Shown here in pieces: positions 21,830 to 33,752 of a DNA stretch of 64,000 nucleotides (the stretch's first letter is position 1; the number at the start of each line of letters is the position of its first letter). The notes below the pieces were generated by a model. The model ran no database searches and was not told where the DNA came from. It saw nothing but the letters and a program-made list of their open reading frames with translations. A program made the translations under genes and the position numbers. Source of the stretch: Thinopyrum elongatum (taxonomy: Eukaryota; Streptophyta; Magnoliopsida; Poales; Poaceae); contig CM022302.1 of assembly GCA_011799875.1 (NCBI GenBank), positions 181,590,942 to 181,654,941 of the forward strand, given 5' to 3'.

Positions 21830-22990
21830 TGCGGAAAAAGGAAAAACATTCTCATCAAACACCGCATCACGAGAGATGTAGACGCGGTTAGAGGGAACAT
21901 GAAGACACTTGTACCCTTTATGAAGAGAACTATAACCAAGAAACACGCACTATTTAGACCGAAACTCCAACTTGCGTTGGTTATATGGACGAAGATGTGA
22001 CCAACACGCACACCCAAAGACCTTGAGAAATGTATAATCAGGAATTTCATTCAGCAAGAGTTCAAGTGGTGTTTTCATCTGACGGAGTCATGTAGGGAGT
22101 CTATTAATAAGAAAGCATATGGTGGAAAATGCATCACTCCAAAACCGGAAAGGAACGGAGGCATGGGCAAGCAATGCAAGGCCAGTCTCAACTATATGGC
22201 CATGCTTACGCTTAGCTACATCATTTTGCTGATGTGTATGAGGACAAGACACACGATGTGTAATTCCAAGCTTATTAAAGAATGCATTGAGGTTGTGATA
22301 CTCACCCCCCCCTCCCCAATCAGATTGCACATGAATGATTTTATGACTAAGCAGACGCTCAACATGCGCTTGGAATTGCAAGAAAACATTAAACACATCA
22401 GACTTACGTTTAAGAAGATAAAGCCAAGTGAATCGACTGTAAGCATCAATAAAACTGACATAGTAATTATGACCACTAACAAAGGTTTGGGCATGGCCTC
22501 ATACATCCGAAAACACAAGTTCAAGCGGTTTATTGACTACACGACTCGACTCAGAAAAAGGAAGCTGATGACTCTTGCCTTGCTGACAGGCATCACAAAC
22601 TACATCAACATGTTTATTGGACATGACTGGAAGCTAATGACGATGAAGTACATGGCAAACGATGGGAGTGGCAGGATGACCAAGGCGCGCATGCCAATGT
22701 GATGAAGACACACGAACACCGCTGAAATCACTAGGAGATGGCGGCACATCAAGTGCATAGAGACCATTATTGCGCAGTCGACCTCTAAGGAGTACGTCCC
22801 TCGTGTCCCGATCCTTAACAAAAAAAATGAAAAGGATGAAATTCAGCAAGAACATTATTGTCATGAGTAAGTTTAGGAACTGATAACAAACTACATGAAA
22901 CAGAAGGAACTCGAAGGACATTGAGAAGACACAATTGTTTAGATCAATGAGTGAGAAGTGAAGCCTGACCAATATGTAAGATGTGCATAC
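21830..22990 (-). pseudogene. Copia integrase (GAG pre-integrase and catalytic core), decayed
   Basis: Segments in several frames give DTRDVLLRGRLRNNGLY and HARLGHP (the pre-integrase HH-CC region), then HVQSDWGGGGEY and HTHQQNDVAKRKHGHIVE (core with a D and the H/E region), and FWSDAFSTICFLINRLPT. The enzyme would insert retrotransposon DNA into chromosomes. Several frame changes between 21830 and 23000 destroy it. ORFs on the plus strand here are shadows. Confidence 0.8.
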
Positions 22991-23012
22991 CTTCCCCATT
23001 AGTGGTGCGCAC

Positions 23013-26000
23013 CTAATCATGTCCACGGTACGGCTCCTGAGTAGAGAGCTTGCCCATCTCACTCGTCAGGTGGTTGGTAGCTCCCGTATCCATGTACCAC
23101 GATGCATCAACAGGATAGGAAGGAGTGTGGCCCTGCTGATGACTCGCCAGGGCAGCCTGCTTCTCATTACCCTTGCCATTGTTCCCAATCCCCAGGAAAT
23201 CCTGTTTGAAGCGACGATGACAACGGGAAGCAAGGTGACCATCAAGACCACATTGCTGGTAGGGGACCTGAGCACCACATGAGGGACAGCAGGCACGGCC
23301 GTGGCCGCCCGCGGATGTAGTGGAGTTCCGCGGGTTGGGCACGGCTGGCGAAGATTTGCCACCAGTTGGTGGCTTGTAGGGCTTGCCCTTGCCATGCGTT
23401 ACCACGTTGGCGGAAGGGAAGCTCGGCGAGCCTGGATGCACTATTCGGTAGCGAGGAGACGCGCGTACAACTCATGCGGTTGGATGGGAGTGTCACGACC
23501 ATTGATATTCTCCACCAAATTATCATAGTCGTCACCCAGTCCATTGAGCACATAAGAAGTGAACTCCTCTGGACCAAGAGCCTTGCCAATTGAGGTAAGT
23601 GTGTCAGCCATACCCGTCACTTTGTTGAAGTAGTCGGTGATGGTGAGATCATGAAACTTCACCTCCCCAAGCACAGTGCGAATGGCGTGAGCCCGCGCCT
23701 GAGACTGCGAAGCAAAATTGGTATGAAGAGCCGTCCACGCATCCCGAGACATAGCAGCAAAGATGACCAGTGATGAGACCCCCTCCGTAAGAGAGGACTA
23801 GATGGCAGAGAGAATGGCCTGATCCTGAGCCACCCACGCATGATGCCCCGGATGATATGGCGGTGGGCACGGCAGAGTGCCATCAACAAAACCCTCCAAG
23901 TAGCGACTGCAGAGAAGTGGCAAGACCTAAGCATGCCATGACAGATAGTTATCCGTCGTCAGTTTCACCGGGATGAGATGCGCAAAGTAGAACGGTGCAT
24001 TAGATACACCATGATCCGAAGGCGGCGGCAATGCATAAAAGCCTGGAGGTGAAGTACCACTCGGTAGCACGGACGAAGCCACCAGCTCCGTCGATGGACC
24101 GCCGTAGGGCGCTCTGTACGAAGCGGGCACGCCATAAGGAGGCACGGTCATCGAGGCTGTCGGGTAGGCGTAGGCCAACAGGACAGCGGATCCATAGGGT
24201 GGCGGCAGCGCAGATGGAGTCGGCCACGGACTGGCCGTGGCGGTGATACGTCTCCAACGTATCTATAATTTTTGATTGTTCCATGCTATTATATTATCTG
24301 TTTTGGATGTTTTATATGCATTAATATTCTATTTTATATGATTTTTGGGACTAACCTATTAACCTAGAGCCCAGTGCCAGTTTCTGTTTTTTCCTTGTTT
24401 TAGAGTTTTGCAGAAAAGGAATACCAAACGGAGTCCAAACAGAATAAAACTTTTGCGATGATTTCCCAGGAGACTTGGAGTGCAAGTCGGAAGAGCCGCG
24501 AGGTGGCCACAAGGGTGGAGGGCGCGCCTAGGGGGGTAGGGCGTGCCCCCCGACCTTGTGGGCCCCTCGCAGCCCCTCTGACCTAGATCTTTCGCCTATA
24601 TATACTCTTATACCCCAGAAACATCCAGGGGGCAACAAAACCACTTTTCCACCGCCGCAACCTTCTGTACCCGTGAGATCCCATCTTGGGGCCTTTTCCG
24701 GCATCCTGCAGGAGGGGGATTCGATCACGGAGGGCTTCTACATCAACACCATTGCCTCTTCGATGAAGCGTGAGTAGTTTACTTCAGACCTACGGGTCCA
24801 TAGCTAGTAGCTAGATGGCTTCTTCTCTCTCTTTGATTCTCATTACAAAGTTCTCCTCGATGTTCTTGGAGATCTATTCGATGTAATACTCTTTTGCGGT
24901 GTGTTTGCCGAGATCCGATGAATTATGGATTTGTGATCAGCTTATCTATGAATATTATTTGAATCTTCTCTGAATTCTTATATGCATGATTTGATATATT
25001 TGCAAGTCTCTTCGAACTATCGATTTGGTTTGGCCAACTAGATTGGTTTTTCTTGCAATGGGAGAAGTGCTTAGCTTTGGGTTCAATCTTGCGGTGTCCT
25101 TTCCCAGTGACAGTAGGGGCAGCAAGGCACATATTGTATTGTTGCCATCGAGGATAAAAAGGTGGGGTTTTCATCATATTGCTTGAGTTTATCCCGCTAC
25201 ATCATGTCATCTTACTTAATGCGTTACTTTGTTCTTATGAACTTAATACTCTAGATGCAGGCAGGAGTCGGTCGATGTGTGGAGTAATAGTAGTAGATGC
25301 AAAATCGTTTCGGTCTACTTGACACGGACGTGATGCCTATATTCATGATCATTGCCTTAGATATCGTCATAACTTTGCGCTTTTCTATCAATTGCTCGGC
25401 AGTAATTTGTTCACCCACCGTAATAATTTCTATCTTGAGAGAAGCCTCTAGTGAAACCTATGGCCCCCGGGTCTATTTTCCATCATATAATTTTCCGATC
25501 TACAATTTCCATTTCCTATTTCTTTTACTTTGCAATCTTTACTTTCCGTTCCATAAACCAAAAATATTACTTTACCGTTTATCATCTCTATCAGATCTCA
25601 CGTTGCAAATAACCGTTAAGGGATTGACAACCCCTTTATCGCGTTGGGTGCAAGGTTGGTGTTTGTTTGTGCAGGTATTCGGTGACTTGAGTGTTGTCTC
25701 CTACTGGATTGATACCTTGGTTCTCAAAAGCTGAGGGAAATACTTACTCTACTTTGCTGCATCACCCTTTCCTCTTCAAGGGAAAAACAACGCAAGCTCA
25801 AGAAGTAGCAGGCAGCGCCGTAGGAGCCGACCGCCAGCGGGCGCTGCGAGTGCTGGATGCCGTGGGGCGCATGGTACCCCCACCAGGAGGCAGCCGCGTG
25901 GGGAGCGCCATAGACCGCGGAACCTCCGTATGCCGCGGCACCTTAGAGGTTCTGCGAAGGCGGCGGGGCCAGGCCTGCAGGCGGAGCAGCATCGTGGGGC

Positions 26001-26299
26001 GCCAGATGCATGGCTGCATCGCAGGGCACCAGTTGTGCTGCTGCATCATGAGGCGCCAGATGCGCTGCTGCACCGCAGAAGCCAGGAGATGGAGCGACAC
26101 CGTATGGCACAAGATGCGCGACTGTGTCGTGCGTGCCTAGAGACTGCTGGGCTTCACTGACGTGGGGTGACGGGGCGGCAGCCGCGTCGGACAGGGAGGC
26201 GACCGACCGATAGGCCAAAAACAGGGAGGCCGGGGCGGCTTGAGCGGGAACGGCTGGGGCGGCGAAGGTTGTGGCGGCGGCGGCCGGTACAGAGGCCAT
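23013..26299 (-). pseudogene. Copia gag (UBN2 type), zinc knuckle and start of protease, interrupted
   Basis: The ATG at 26299 starts an Ala-rich leader (MASVPAAAATTFAAP), shortly after the primer-binding site. Gag resumes after the 24244-25810 insertion with PPYGVPASYRAPYGG and then the UBN2 core (LTTDNYLSWHA, DAWTALHTNFASQSQARAH). The zinc knuckle CGLDGHLASRCHRR and protease active site MDTGATNHLT follow in 23441-23013. Several stops (for example just after the leader) and frame changes are present. Confidence 0.8.
24244..25810. mobile_element. TG...CA repeat of 1567 bp (solo-LTR-like), copy 1
   Basis: It begins TGATACGTCTCCAACG and ends AAGAAGTAGCA, flanked by GGCGG (24239-24243) and GGCAG (25811-25815), a 5-bp target duplication with one mismatch. 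It splits the Copia gag frame. It has a TATA-like CCTATATATACTC near 24594 but no ORF of note. The TG...CA ends, 5-bp duplication and internal promoter fit a solo LTR or LTR-derived element, but I cannot name the parent. A second copy in opposite orientation is at 29277-30874. Confidence 0.7.
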
Positions 26300-26340
26300 C
26301 GTGCGATCGGGACAGAGTTGCGGAAGCAGACGATCGTAGA

Positions 26341-26355
26341 CCTAAACTGATACCA
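26341..26355 (-). other. Primer-binding site of the short-LTR Copia
   Basis: On the minus strand TGGTATCAGTTTAGG follows the LTR directly. TGGTATCAG is the usual Copia site complementary to initiator methionine tRNA. Confidence 0.8.
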
Positions 26356-26491
26356 TGTAAAGATTAGGGTTGTGGGAAACTGCATGACACCCAATACGGG
26401 TGTGGCTATCTCATATATATAAGGGTACACAAAGTGTATAAATACAACATACAGGGTATATACAAAAGCTACGTATAAATGTTGTCTAACA
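26356..26491 (-). repeat. 5' LTR (136 bp) of the short-LTR Copia
   Basis: On the minus strand it runs TGTTAGAC...CTTTACA. It is unusually short but resembles in its TGTTAGAC start the 139-bp LTRs at 48645 and 50546. It abuts the kinase pseudogene at 26492. Confidence 0.85.
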
Positions 26492-26496
26492 CCCAT

Positions 26497-27603
26497 GACT
26501 ATGACCAGGAGTCGTGCCTCGGCAGAGGCAAGTTCGCCGTTGTCGTCAAGGCGCGGTGCCGCACCACCCGCTAGCTCGTCGCCATCAATTCCCTCCACGA
26601 CCCCGCCGATCCCCATGAGGTGCTGCGGGAGGCCCGCTTCCTCGAGGTGTGCGGCGGCCACCCGCACATCGTCGGCTTTCGCGGCGTCACGCTCGACCAT
26701 GTAACCGACGTGCTCTGCCTCGTCATGAACTATGTTGACAGCAAGAGCCTCAAAGTTCTCCTGAGCGAGATGCGCGGCGGGCTCCCGAAGGCCACGGCGT
26801 GCACCTTCATGTGGTAGCTCCTCACGGCCGCCAAGAAGATGCACCGATGCCACATCGTCCACCGCGACATCAATCCTGCTAACATCCTCGTCGGAGGGGA
26901 AGAAGCCGGAGGACTCGTCAAGATCTGCGACTTCGATGTCGCCATGTCTATGTCGGAGGCGCCGCCGTACAAGGAAGAGGCCGGCATGGGGGAGTACCGG
27001 GCGCCTGAGATGCTCCTCGGAAAGGAGGACTACGATGCGCTCGTCGACACATGGTCTCTTGGGTGCGTCATGGCAAAGATGCTCACGGGTGAGAGGATTT
27101 TCCGGGCCGACGAATTCATATCTCTGTTCCAAAGGATCTTCGAAGTGGTGGGCATTCCAAACGACACGACGTGGCCGGGGTTCATGTCGCTGCCGCACGC
27201 CGCCCCGCCGCCGCTGGTGCCGGGGCAGCAGAGCATGCTGCGAGATCTGTTCCTAGAGGAGGCGCTATCCGCGGAGGGATTCGAGGTCCTCAGCGGCCTT
27301 CTTACATGCAACCTCGACAAGCGGCTGACGGCGGCCGCCGCGCTGAAGCTCCCGTGGTTTGCCACCGCTGCCGCAAACGCCCACCCTGCTCCTTCTGCTG
27401 CTGCCAAGATCGACAGGATGGTGGTGTCCATAAAGGAGGAGGTGGTGGAGTTCACTCCGTTGATGCCTCCCAGAAAAAAGAGCCACGATAAAGAAAACAT
27501 TGATCAGGAAGAAGGCGCCGCTGATCGTTCCACAGGCGCAGTGATCTTGTTCTTCTGCCTCGATCCGTCTATGCTTGGAACTTTTCCAATGCAAAATATG
27601 TAA
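26497..27603 (+). pseudogene. CDK-like Ser/Thr protein kinase, 5'-truncated, altered catalytic motifs
   Basis: A single frame runs through nearly a whole kinase domain: glycine loop CLGRGKFAVV, VAINSLHD, HPHIVGFRG, IVHRDINPANIL, KICDFDVAMS, GEYRAPEML, DTWSLGCVMAKMLTGE and WPGF in the CDK-like insert. The order and APE-W-LGC pattern fit grass CDKF-2-like kinases. TAG stops lie at 26572 and 26815. Three catalytic positions differ from an active kinase: VAIK to VAIN, HRDxK to HRDIN, DFG to DFD. The N-terminus is lost where the Copia LTR ends at 26491. A C-terminal tail with KKSHDKENI follows to TAA at 27601. No introns. Confidence 0.85.
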
Positions 27604-28094
27604 ATGTTTGGATGATAATTTAGTGCATACAAAGCAGAGTAAATTGTCTCTGCTCAAGCTTGTAGCATCTGTACACTTGCAGGCTTGCAGTGTTTGTTTC
27701 ATCCTGTAATGTGTTCAATGCAAAGTGTTGAATGAAATTGGTGACAACCTGCTGAATGTGAAATGCGGATCATGGAAGTTCCTGAAATGCGGATTGTGCA
27801 GGGAAAAAATGTTACGACCATTGATGAAATTATGTCAGAATAAGCTTTTGTTCTCTCATATCTGATTTATGTTCTGCACATTCGGTTAGTTTCGCATGAA
27901 AACTTACCTGTGTAAGCATAAACCTGAGTGCTGATAGAAAATATGTTTTTGATCTTCCTGTCTAATCCACCAGCTGACCAATGGCCACACACTACTAAAC
28001 CTAGAATAATCGTTCTATGGTATAATATATTAAAAATAGTAAAATATTTACAAAGGCCTTTCGGCTACAAGCAGGAAGTACTCTCTAAACTACT
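27604..28094 (-). other. Kinase 3' flank, then the 3' tail of a LINE
   Basis: 27604-27920 looks like a 3' untranslated region without ORFs. From about 28000 the sequence appears to be the 3' end of the minus-strand LINE whose body resumes at 40218: joining 28090-28094 to 40218 across the Gypsy gives continuous LINE-like DNA, with GTAAATATTTTACTATTT-type tail sequence. Confidence 0.4.
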
Positions 28095-28546
28095 TGAGGG
28101 AGTCCTGGACTAGGGGGTCCTTGGGAGGCTGGCCTATCTCTCATGGGTCGGACTGCAGGGCCGCACCGTATCCGGACTGAAGATGTTTTGAGCCTTGGAG
28201 TGCACCCCAAGTCAAGATGGAAGATCCGATGTTTCCTTCGTGTAACCGACTATCTGTAAACCCTAGTACCCCTGGTGTCTATATAAACCAAGGGGCTTGG
28301 TCCGTAGAGGCTAGAAGAACAAACACCATCCTACTAGCTAGGGTTTAGTTCGTCTGATCTCATGGTAGATCTTCTCTGTAACCCCCTTATACACAAGCAA
28401 TATAATCAAGCATGATGTAGGGTTTTACCTCTTAGAGAGGGCCCGAACCTGGGTAAATATCGTGTCCCACGTCCACTGTTCCCCATCGATCCAAGGTCCA
28501 CAGTTCGGGACCCCCTACCCGAGATCCGCCGGTTTTGACACCGACA
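28095..28546 (+). repeat. 5' LTR of the Gypsy element
   Basis: It begins TGAGGGAGTCCTGGACTAGG and ends TTGACACCGACA. A TATA box TCTATATAAACC is at 28279-28290. The primer-binding site should begin at about 28547 (TTGGTGCTTTCATTG), whose tRNA I cannot assign. Confidence 0.9.
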
Positions 28547-28592
28547 TTGGTGCTTTCATTGAGAGTTCCGTTGTTGGATTACCGAAGGATCG

Positions 28593-31500
28593 ATGACTCA
28601 CTTGATCATCGGAGACAACATTAGCGCCGGGGACATCTTCGTCCCCGGGCAACTTTTTGCATTCGGCAACGTCGTCTCGCACGCCAACTCGGCCAGGCAT
28701 CTCAACCCGGTCGATAGCTTCGCCCCTGAGCACCAGATCAGGTTCGGCAGCCTAGAGTATGTCGCTGACACACGGGGCGATCTGGTCCTCACCAACTTCT
28801 CAACTTCACCCGGGGCGCTCGAGGTCCCATGAGCATCTGCTTTGAGGCCACTTGCCGATCTGGCCTCCGGATCGGCTCTCGCTTCGCGCTCGGTTTCGAA
28901 CCCTGATGCAACTGACATGTCCAAATACTCGGAGTCAACCCTGGTCGGTCTCGCCCGCTCTACCACAGACCCGGCTTCGAGCCGTCACACGGCGTCGACG
29001 TCCGATGACCAGGAGTCACCCCTGGCCGGACCCACTCTCCTTACTCTGGATACGGATTCAAGCCGTGGCATGTCTTCGGCGTACGCAGCTCGAGAACCCG
29101 TTCTGAGGGTCAACCCCGAATACTCAAGGAGCATGGATCTTGCAGATCTTTCATCGCCAAACAGTGCACTAGGCCGAATTCGCACCATGGGAGTCTCCGA
29201 CGGCCAGCCCTTGGTTTATGACCAGGTTAGGCTCAGGCCTGATGACAGGGAAATCGCCACCCCGCCTATCACACACTGATGTCGCTTGAAACTGCGTCGA
29301 TATTTCCCCAAAGCGGAAGGGATGATGCAGTACAGCTACGGTAGGTATTTCCCTCAGTTGTGAAACCAAGATATCAATCCAGTAGGCTAACCAAGGAACA
29401 CTATGTAAACGGTACCTGCACACAAAGAACAAATACTTGCAACCCGACGTGTATGAGGGGTTGCCAATCCCTCTTCGGGTAACGGCGCTAGAAATTGTCA
29501 AGTTGATGGGATAAAATTTGGGTAGATTGGATAAATAGATCTCGATAAAACGCAAAATAAAATAAGTAATAAAAAAGTGCAGCAAGGTATTTTTGGGTTT
29601 TTGGAATAATAGATCTGAAAACAAAAGCGAATAAAATTAGATCTCAAAGCAAATATGATAAAGAATAGACCCGGGGGCCGTAGATTTCACTAGTGGCTTC
29701 TCTCAAGAAATAGCACATGGTGGGTAAACAAATTACGGTTGGGCAATTGATAGAAGATTGAATAATTATGATGATATCCAAGGCAATGATCAATATATAG
29801 GCATCACGTCCAAGATTAGTAGACCGACTCCTGCCCGCATCTACTTCTATTACTCCACACATCGACCGGTATCCAGCATGCATCTAGTGTATTAAGTTCA
29901 TGAAAAAATGGAGTAATGCAATAAGAACGATGACATGATGTAGACGAGATCTATTCATGTAGGAATAGCCCCCATCTTGTTATCCTTAATAGCAACGATA
30001 CATGCGTGTCTTGCTGCCCCTTCTGTCACTGGGAAAGACCACCGCAAGATCGAACCCATCACAAAGCACCTCTTCCCATGGCAAGAAAAATCGATCTAGT
30101 TGGCCTAACTAAACCAAAGATTCGAAGAAGAAATACGAGGCTATAAATAATCATGCATATAAGAGATCAAATAAGACTCAAATAATATTCATGGATATAG
30201 ATCTGATCATAAACTCAAAGTTAATCGGATCCCAACAAACACACCACAAAAAGAGTTACATCAAATATATCTCCAAGAGACCATTGTACTAAGAATCAAA
30301 AGAGAGAGAGGAAGCCATCTAGCTACTGCCTACGGACCCGTAGGTCTATGGTGAACTACTCACGCATCATCGGAGAGGCACCAATGAGGATGATGAACCC
30401 CTCCGTGATGGTGTCTAGATTGGATCTCGTGGTTCTGGAACTTGCGGCGGTTGGAATTGTGTTTCTTCGACTCCCCTAGGGTTTCTGGAATATTTGGGGA
30501 TTTATAGGGCGAAGAGGTGGTGCGGGAGGTCACCGAGGGGGGCACAACCCCCCTGGGCGCGCCTGGGCCTCCTGGCGCACCCTGGTGGGTTGTGCCCACC
30601 TCGGGCCTCCCCTCTGGTACTTCTTTGGCTCACTGGGTGTCTTCTGGTCCAAAAAAATCTCCAAAAAGTTTCGCTGCGTTTGGACTTCGTTTGGTACTGA
30701 TATTTTGCGAAGTAAAAACCAAGCAAAAAGCAGCAACTGACACTGGGCACTATGTCAATAGGTTAGTCCCAAAAAATGATATAAAGTTGCTATAAAATGA
30801 TTGTAAAACATCTAAGAATGATAATATAACAGCATGGAACAATGAAAAATTATAGATACGTTGGAGACGTTTCACACACCTTGTCGCCATTATTGAGGAA
30901 GTGGCCGAAGGAGCATGGTCACCGAAACTGAAAACGAGCTATATGCCGATTGGCGACGGCCTTGCTCAGGACTCGAGCCAGGGATCCGACTCCCACCCCG
31001 AAGAAAGCCCGGGACTAGATCCCGGTCCGCAATCTCGAATCTTCACCACCCGCCCGTGGATAATGCGGAATCCGAACTTGGGATGTTGAACACTCTAGAA
31101 GTGTCCCGCGTCGCCACCAAGTCTCCGAATACGCCACCGGCTGGAGCACGCAATTTTTTCCCACCCACCACCCACGAGGAATATTCCCCGGAATCGGGAT
31201 GGGACCTGATACACGTTAAGCAGCAACCCAGAGAAATGGTTCATCACTATTGGGCTAGATTTCTGCTGGTTAAAAACAAAATGACAGATAGCTGCAATCA
31301 AGAAGCAATATCAGCTTTTCGGTTTAATTGCCGAGACGAAGGAGTCTTGAACGCCCTCGCCCGTCGTCATGTCCAGAGCTTCACTGAACTATTGGACCTG
31401 GTTCGCAAATACTACGCCATGGAAAGCACCTGGAAAGAACAACAAATGCGCGTGGAGTCAAACCACGCCGAACAGCCGAGTACAATCCGAGAAAAGCGTT

Positions 31501-31898
31501 CACATGCACAGCGGTCGCCCGAATACGAGCCCTCTGAAAAAAGAAACATACCCCTCGCCGGATCCAGTTCAGTCCTGGATGAGCTATTGGATAAGCCATG
31601 CCCCATAGACTCGGCCCTGCTAAACACAAATCCAACTCACAGGTTTCGAGCTTGCTGGGTTGTTAGACAGGTGGCCAAGAGCGGCGAGGCCATACTCCGC
31701 CTTCAAACTCCCAGTAGAGGACCAGCGACACCCTCTCCCAAGGACAATAATGTCCTAACCATCTACGAAACCTTCTCCTTGAACAACCGGAGGAAAAGAG
31801 CCCTTCGAGAGCTCAGCCAAGTCCATCAGGTCACCATAGCAAGCTCCTGGACGGACACCCCCATCACCTTTGATGCGGAGGACGAACGAAGAATGTGA
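28593..31898 (+). pseudogene. Gypsy gag, interrupted by a 1.6-kb insertion
   Basis: The frame opens at ATG 28593 (MTHLIIGDNISAGDIF), has a TGA at 28830 and reaches DREIATPPITH at 29276. After the inserted element the same frame continues, if one target copy is removed, as HLVAIIEEVAEGAW to a stop at 31087. A frame change near 31060 then leads into the gag core (WDLIHVKQQPREMVHHYWAR, LDLVRKYYAMESTWKEQQ) ending with TGA at 31896. The following codons stay in frame into the protease, so gag and pol were one polyprotein. Confidence 0.8.
29277..30874 (-). mobile_element. TG...CA repeat of about 1.6 kb (solo-LTR-like), copy 2, inverted
   Basis: Read on the minus strand it starts TGAAACGTCTCCAACG like copy 1 (24244) and ends GCGACATCA. 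Perfect 5-bp target duplication CACAC at 29272-29276 and 30875-30879. It sits in the gag frame of the Gypsy. No coding ORF. Confidence 0.8.
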
Positions 31899-33752
31899 CC
31901 CGTCCGAGCACCCGCCGCATTGGTCCTCAAACCCATTGTGGACGGCTTCAGATTAACTAAGGTGCTTATGGATGGAGGCAGCGGCTTAAATCTCATTTAT
32001 GAGGATACCCTCAAAAATATGCAGTTCGACATATCTCGAATCGAACAAAGACACACTATGTTTCGAGGAATCATCCCCGGCAAGGAGGCACGCTGCTCCG
32101 GACAAGTCACTCTGGATGTAGTGTTCGGCACTCCAACGAATTATAGGACTGAAGACTACTCTTCCACATTGTGCCCTTCCATAGCGGATACCATGCCTTA
32201 TTGGGGCGTGACGCATTCTTGAAGTTCCAGGCTATACCCCATTACGGGTACATGAAACTCAAAATGTCAGGGCCCAATGGTGTGATCACAATATCCAGCA
32301 ACCCAGACAAAGCCCTCCGAGCCAAAAACAAAACATCATCCCTGGCCCTAGAGGCACTATCTGAGGCTCTAGCAGCCAAAAAACTGACCACACTACGTAC
32401 AGTAGTCGACAAAGATGATGTTACCCTAAGCAAAAGACCCAAGTATACATCCTTCAAGCCAGCTGATGAAACCGTCAAGTTCCAAGTGCAACCGACGGAC
32501 CCCAATAAAACAGCGACAATCAGAGAACATCTGGATCCAGAGGTCGACGAGGCGCTGCGCACTTTCTTGCGCAAAAATTGGGACATATTCACCTGGCACC
32601 TTTCGGACATGCAGGCATCCCTTGCAGGCTGGCAGAGCACAGCTTGAACATACTTAAGCGCTTCAAGCCGGTTAAACAAACGCTCCACCGATTTGCTGAA
32701 CCCAAGCGTCAAGCTATGGGGGAAGAATTAGCCAAACTAATTGAAGCCGGATTCATCAGAGAAATCAAACACCCCGACTGGCTGGCAAATTTGGTCATGG
32801 TACCTGAAAAGGATAAATCCTGGCGGCTGTGTGTCGACTTCAAAGATCTCAACAAGGCTTGCCCCAAGGATCCTTTCCCTTTGCCTCGAATAGACCAGAT
32901 CATTGACGCCACCACCGGACACGACTCACTATGTTTCCTCGACGCTTATTCGGGATATCACTAAATCAAGATGAAGGAATCCAACCAACCAGCAACCGCG
33001 TTCATTAGACCCTACGGGCCGTTTTGCTTCAACACCATGCCCTTCGGGTTAAAAACGTAAGAGCAACATATCAACGCATGATTCAAACATGCCTTGAAAG
33101 CCAAATTGGCAAAACAGTCGAGGCCTATGTGGATGATGTGGCCATTAAGACCAAACATGTTGGCCAGATGGTCGACGACCTCCATCTCACCTTCGAAAAC
33201 TTAAGAGCATATGATATACGGCTTAACCCTGATAAGTGTGTTTTCAGAGTTCCCACCGGCAAACTGCTCGGATTCATTGTCTCCAATAAAGGGATAGAAG
33301 CCAACCCGGCTAAAATCCGAGCTTTGTCCCAACTGGCAATACCCACAGAGCTCAAACACGTCCAGAAGCTGGCAGGATGCGTTGCAGCCTTGAGTCATTT
33401 CATCTCCCGCCTCGGTGAAAAGGCCCTGCCGCTCTACAAATTTCTTAAAAAGACGAAAAACTTCGAATGGACGGATGAGGCAACTGTCGCACTAGAGGAG
33501 ATAAAGACTCTACTGGCAGGCAACCCCATCTTGACAACACCTGGCATAGCTAAACCCATGTTGCTATACATCTCAGCCACAAACCAGGTTGTGAGCACTG
33601 TCCTCGTGGTAGAACGAGAGGTGGAAGGACACAAGTTCAAGGTGCAAAAACCTGTCTATTACGTATCGGAAGTACTCACCCCGTGTAAAACCCGGTACCC
33701 GCACTATCAGAAGATTGCATACACAATTTTCATGGCATCCCACAAACTCTGA
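31899..33752 (+). pseudogene. Gypsy protease, reverse transcriptase and first RNase H
   Basis: The protease active site reads MDGGSGLNLIY (DGG in place of DSG/DTG, usual for this clade) near 31970. After a frame change at about 32165 comes HSGYHALLGRDAF, and after another near 32600 the reverse transcriptase: WRLCVDFKDLNKACPKDPFP, LCFLDAYSGYH, MPFGLK and AYVDDVAIKT (YVDD active site). RNase H-like sequence (FEWTDEATVALEEIK, LLYISATNQVVSTVLV) follows to TGA 33750. Further stops: TAA 32962. The defects rule out function in this copy. Confidence 0.9.

Larger units (their letters stand above)
21817..26491 (-). mobile_element. Short-LTR Copia retrotransposon, minus strand, 3' half missing
   Basis: On the minus strand the order is 136-bp LTR (26491-26356), primer-binding site, gag (26299 to about 23441), zinc knuckle and protease (23441-23013), and integrase (to about 21830). 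It stops abruptly at 21817, where the CACTA end begins, so reverse transcriptase, RNase H and the 3' LTR are lost. A separate 1.6-kb element interrupts gag at 24244-25810. Frameshifts and stops are frequent. Confidence 0.85.

Noticed and set aside
22163..22702. 179-codon plus-strand ORF
   Set aside because: It is antisense to recognisable Copia integrase on the minus strand.
28547..28570. tRNA gene or clear primer-binding site after the Gypsy 5' LTR
   Set aside because: The sequence fits no tRNA end I can name; only the position argues for a primer-binding site.
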